In this document: piece by piece, positions 62,913 through 64,000 of the stretch
Layout: the number at the start of each line of letters is the position of its first letter
Numbering within the stretch: position 1 is the first letter of the stretch
Assembly: GCF_903645315.1 (NCBI RefSeq)
Contig: NZ_CAHJXL010000001.1
Span: forward strand, 3,334,227 to 3,398,226
Direction of reading: 5' to 3'
Length of the DNA: 64,000 nucleotides
From: Victivallis sp. Marseille-Q1083
GTDB lineage: Bacteria; Verrucomicrobiota; Lentisphaeria; Victivallales; Victivallaceae
Notes under the pieces: generated by a model
Database searches by the model: none
Seen by the model: the letters and a program-made list of their open reading frames with translations, nothing else
What the model was told of the DNA's origin: nothing
Program-made: the position numbers and the translations under genes

Positions 62913-63275
62913 ATGATTAGCATGAGTAAAATCAAAGTGTTTTTTAAAATAATTGATCTAGTATTATTAATTGTTACACTCAATTGTATTGCAGAATATT
63001 ACTATAAAAAAATAGTTATAAATGAAGTCGAGAAAATAATCTACAATGTCTATAAAGAGAAAGCAAGTCATGAATCACAGGAAATAATTTTTACTCCGGA
63101 AATTTTACAAATATTGGAAAGTGTAAATAATATATCCGGTAAATATCATGGTGCAAGTCTATTAATATACGAAATCACTGTACTGATGATTATCTATCTA
63201 ATATCAATTTATTCACGAAGGAAATTACTATGTCGTGTTTCTACAAATAGGTACAATAACTACAAGGATATCTAA
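62913..63275 (+). CDS. Two-segment membrane protein, candidate immunity protein, 120 aa
   Basis: GGAGG lies 13 bases before the ATG at 62913. Hydrophobic segments at about 9-27 and 83-99, a lysine-rich loop between (KKIVINEVEKIIYNVYKEK) and a basic C-terminal tail. Very AT-rich. No family recognised. It follows the toxin tip by 23 bases on the same strand, the place where an immunity gene is expected. Confidence 0.5.
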   Translation: MISMSKIKVFFKIIDLVLLIVTLNCIAEYYYKKIVINEVEKIIYNVYKEKASHESQEIIFTPEILQILESVNNISGKYHGASLLIYEITVLMIIYLISIYSRRKLLCRVSTNRYNNYKDI

Positions 63276-63303
63276 TACAAAGTTTCAGACTTTAAGATAT
63301 TTG

Positions 63304-64000
63304 ATGCTGAGTGATGCGTCATATAGCTACACCTTGAACATCAAGGACCAGCGGATCAAGACGACGCTGGCGGACGGCAGTTACTGGGATTACGCGTATG
63401 ACAACTATGGACAGGTGATCAACGCGGTGCGTAAAAACGCTTCCGGAGGGATCGCCGGGCAGTCGTTCGATTACAGCTTCGACCAGGTCGGCAACCGTCA
63501 GTCCGCCTTCCAGGGAACGACCGGCAGTGATTCCCAGTGGAGCTATACGGTGAATGCGGTGAATCAGTATTCGCTGATCACCGAGCCGAATGGCACCACT
63601 TACGCACAGGTGCATGATGCGGACGGCAACCTGACCGGCAGTTATACGACGCAATATACATACGATGCCGAGAACCGTCTGAAAACGGCGGATGTCGGGA
63701 CTTATCGTTATGAATATACTTACGACTATTTAAGCCGGCGGATCAGGCAGAAGGTGATTCTGAAATCGGGCGCGACCGGCCAGACGCAGTCAGAGGTCGC
63801 TTACGTCTACGACGGCTGGAATGTAGTAGGCGTCTACGACACCACGACGGCGACGCCGACTTTCCAGAAGGGGTATTTGTGGGGCGAAGACCTCTCCGGC
63901 AGTCTGCAAGGCGCCGGCGGGGTCGGCGGGCTGCTGGCGGAAAAGCGCGGCGGACAGACCTATCTGCCGGTCTATGACGGCAACGGCAATATCATGAGCT
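63304..64000 (+). pseudogene. Second Rhs core fragment, 5'-truncated, continues past the window
   Basis: The frame is open from 63304 (ATG) to the end. The predicted product has YD-type repeats (DYAYDNYGQVINAV, FDYSFDQVGNRQS, YTYDAENRLKTADV, YEYTYDYLSRRI) and the same VAYVYDGWNVVGVYDTTT...GYLWGEDLSGSLQGAGGVGGLL segment as copy 1. Homology begins near 63316, directly after AT-rich sequence; no signal or N-terminal Rhs region precedes it. Its tip lies beyond the window. GC content returns to host level here. Confidence 0.75.
63751..64000 (+). repeat. Rhs-core direct repeat, copy 2
   Basis: Partner of 61678-61927. The match extends to the last base of the window, so its full length is unknown. 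Confidence 0.85.

Noticed and set aside
63319-63654. Minus-strand frame over the second Rhs fragment
   Set aside because: Antisense to YD repeats; His/Arg/Ile-rich composition without any domain.
1-64000. CRISPR array
   Set aside because: No set of regularly spaced short direct repeats was seen; the only long repeats are the two Rhs segments and the IS ends.
1-64000. tRNA or rRNA genes
   Set aside because: No cloverleaf with a T-loop motif or rRNA-like stretch was noticed by eye, including at the IS and array borders; a covariance search would be decisive.

Overview
The window looks like a chromosomal segment of a Gram-negative, GC-rich (roughly 60% by eye) bacterium of the PVC group, most probably Lentisphaerota (Victivallis-like). 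The main clue is two stand-alone pseudopilin genes of the (R/K)-FTLIELL-V/[17 protein letters not shown] type sitting next to sugar-responsive GntR/LacI-type regulators and large secreted glycosidase-like proteins, a layout I associate with that phylum. Supporting clues are a lipopolysaccharide-kinase-like protein, a lipoprotein and a phosphatidylethanolamine pathway (pssA, psd). The taxonomic call is inference.

Layout. 1-31.5 kb is mostly housekeeping: a lipoprotein and a phosphodiesterase; tsaB-lysA; a cupin gene overlapping a fused 2-hydroxyacyl-CoA dehydratase activator/dehydratase gene; an ornithine/lysine decarboxylase; trxB; a long minus-strand transcription/translation operon nusA-infB-rbfA-nrnA-truB-unknown-dinG, preceded by a strong promoter and a terminator-like hairpin in its leader; rpsT plus a 29-codon ribosomal-type gene; a TPR protein; prmA opposite guaA-rsmD-LPS kinase-like; an Ldh-type dehydrogenase, folB and a DUF2156 protein; typA opposite a GH4 alpha-galactosidase.

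31.7-57.2 kb alternates carbohydrate and ordinary genes. The pattern regulator - pseudopilin - secreted glycoside-active protein occurs twice (31.8-39.6 kb with two tandem ~1000-residue paralogues, and 52.0-57.1 kb with a GH32 fructan hydrolase carrying a LamG-like N-terminus). Between them lie a beta-propeller glycosidase-like protein, an exported nitroreductase-like protein, a minus-strand operon psd-pssA-epimerase-tatD-nudC, a DUF2062 protein, an EamA transporter and several unassigned membrane proteins.

57.3-64.0 kb is the most unusual part. Complete mraY is followed immediately by a complete IS1380-like insertion sequence (58444-60024) flanked by a CTAG target duplication that includes the mraY stop codon. 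Beyond it the base composition falls sharply and the DNA carries an Rhs-type polymorphic toxin cassette array: an orphan toxin tip, two putative immunity genes, a 5'-truncated Rhs core fused to a second AT-rich tip, a membrane-protein gene, and a second Rhs core copy running off the window end. Both tips carry a His-Gly ... Cys arrangement of the caspase/gingipain (clan CD) kind although their sequences otherwise differ. This array is my best candidate for an undescribed system.
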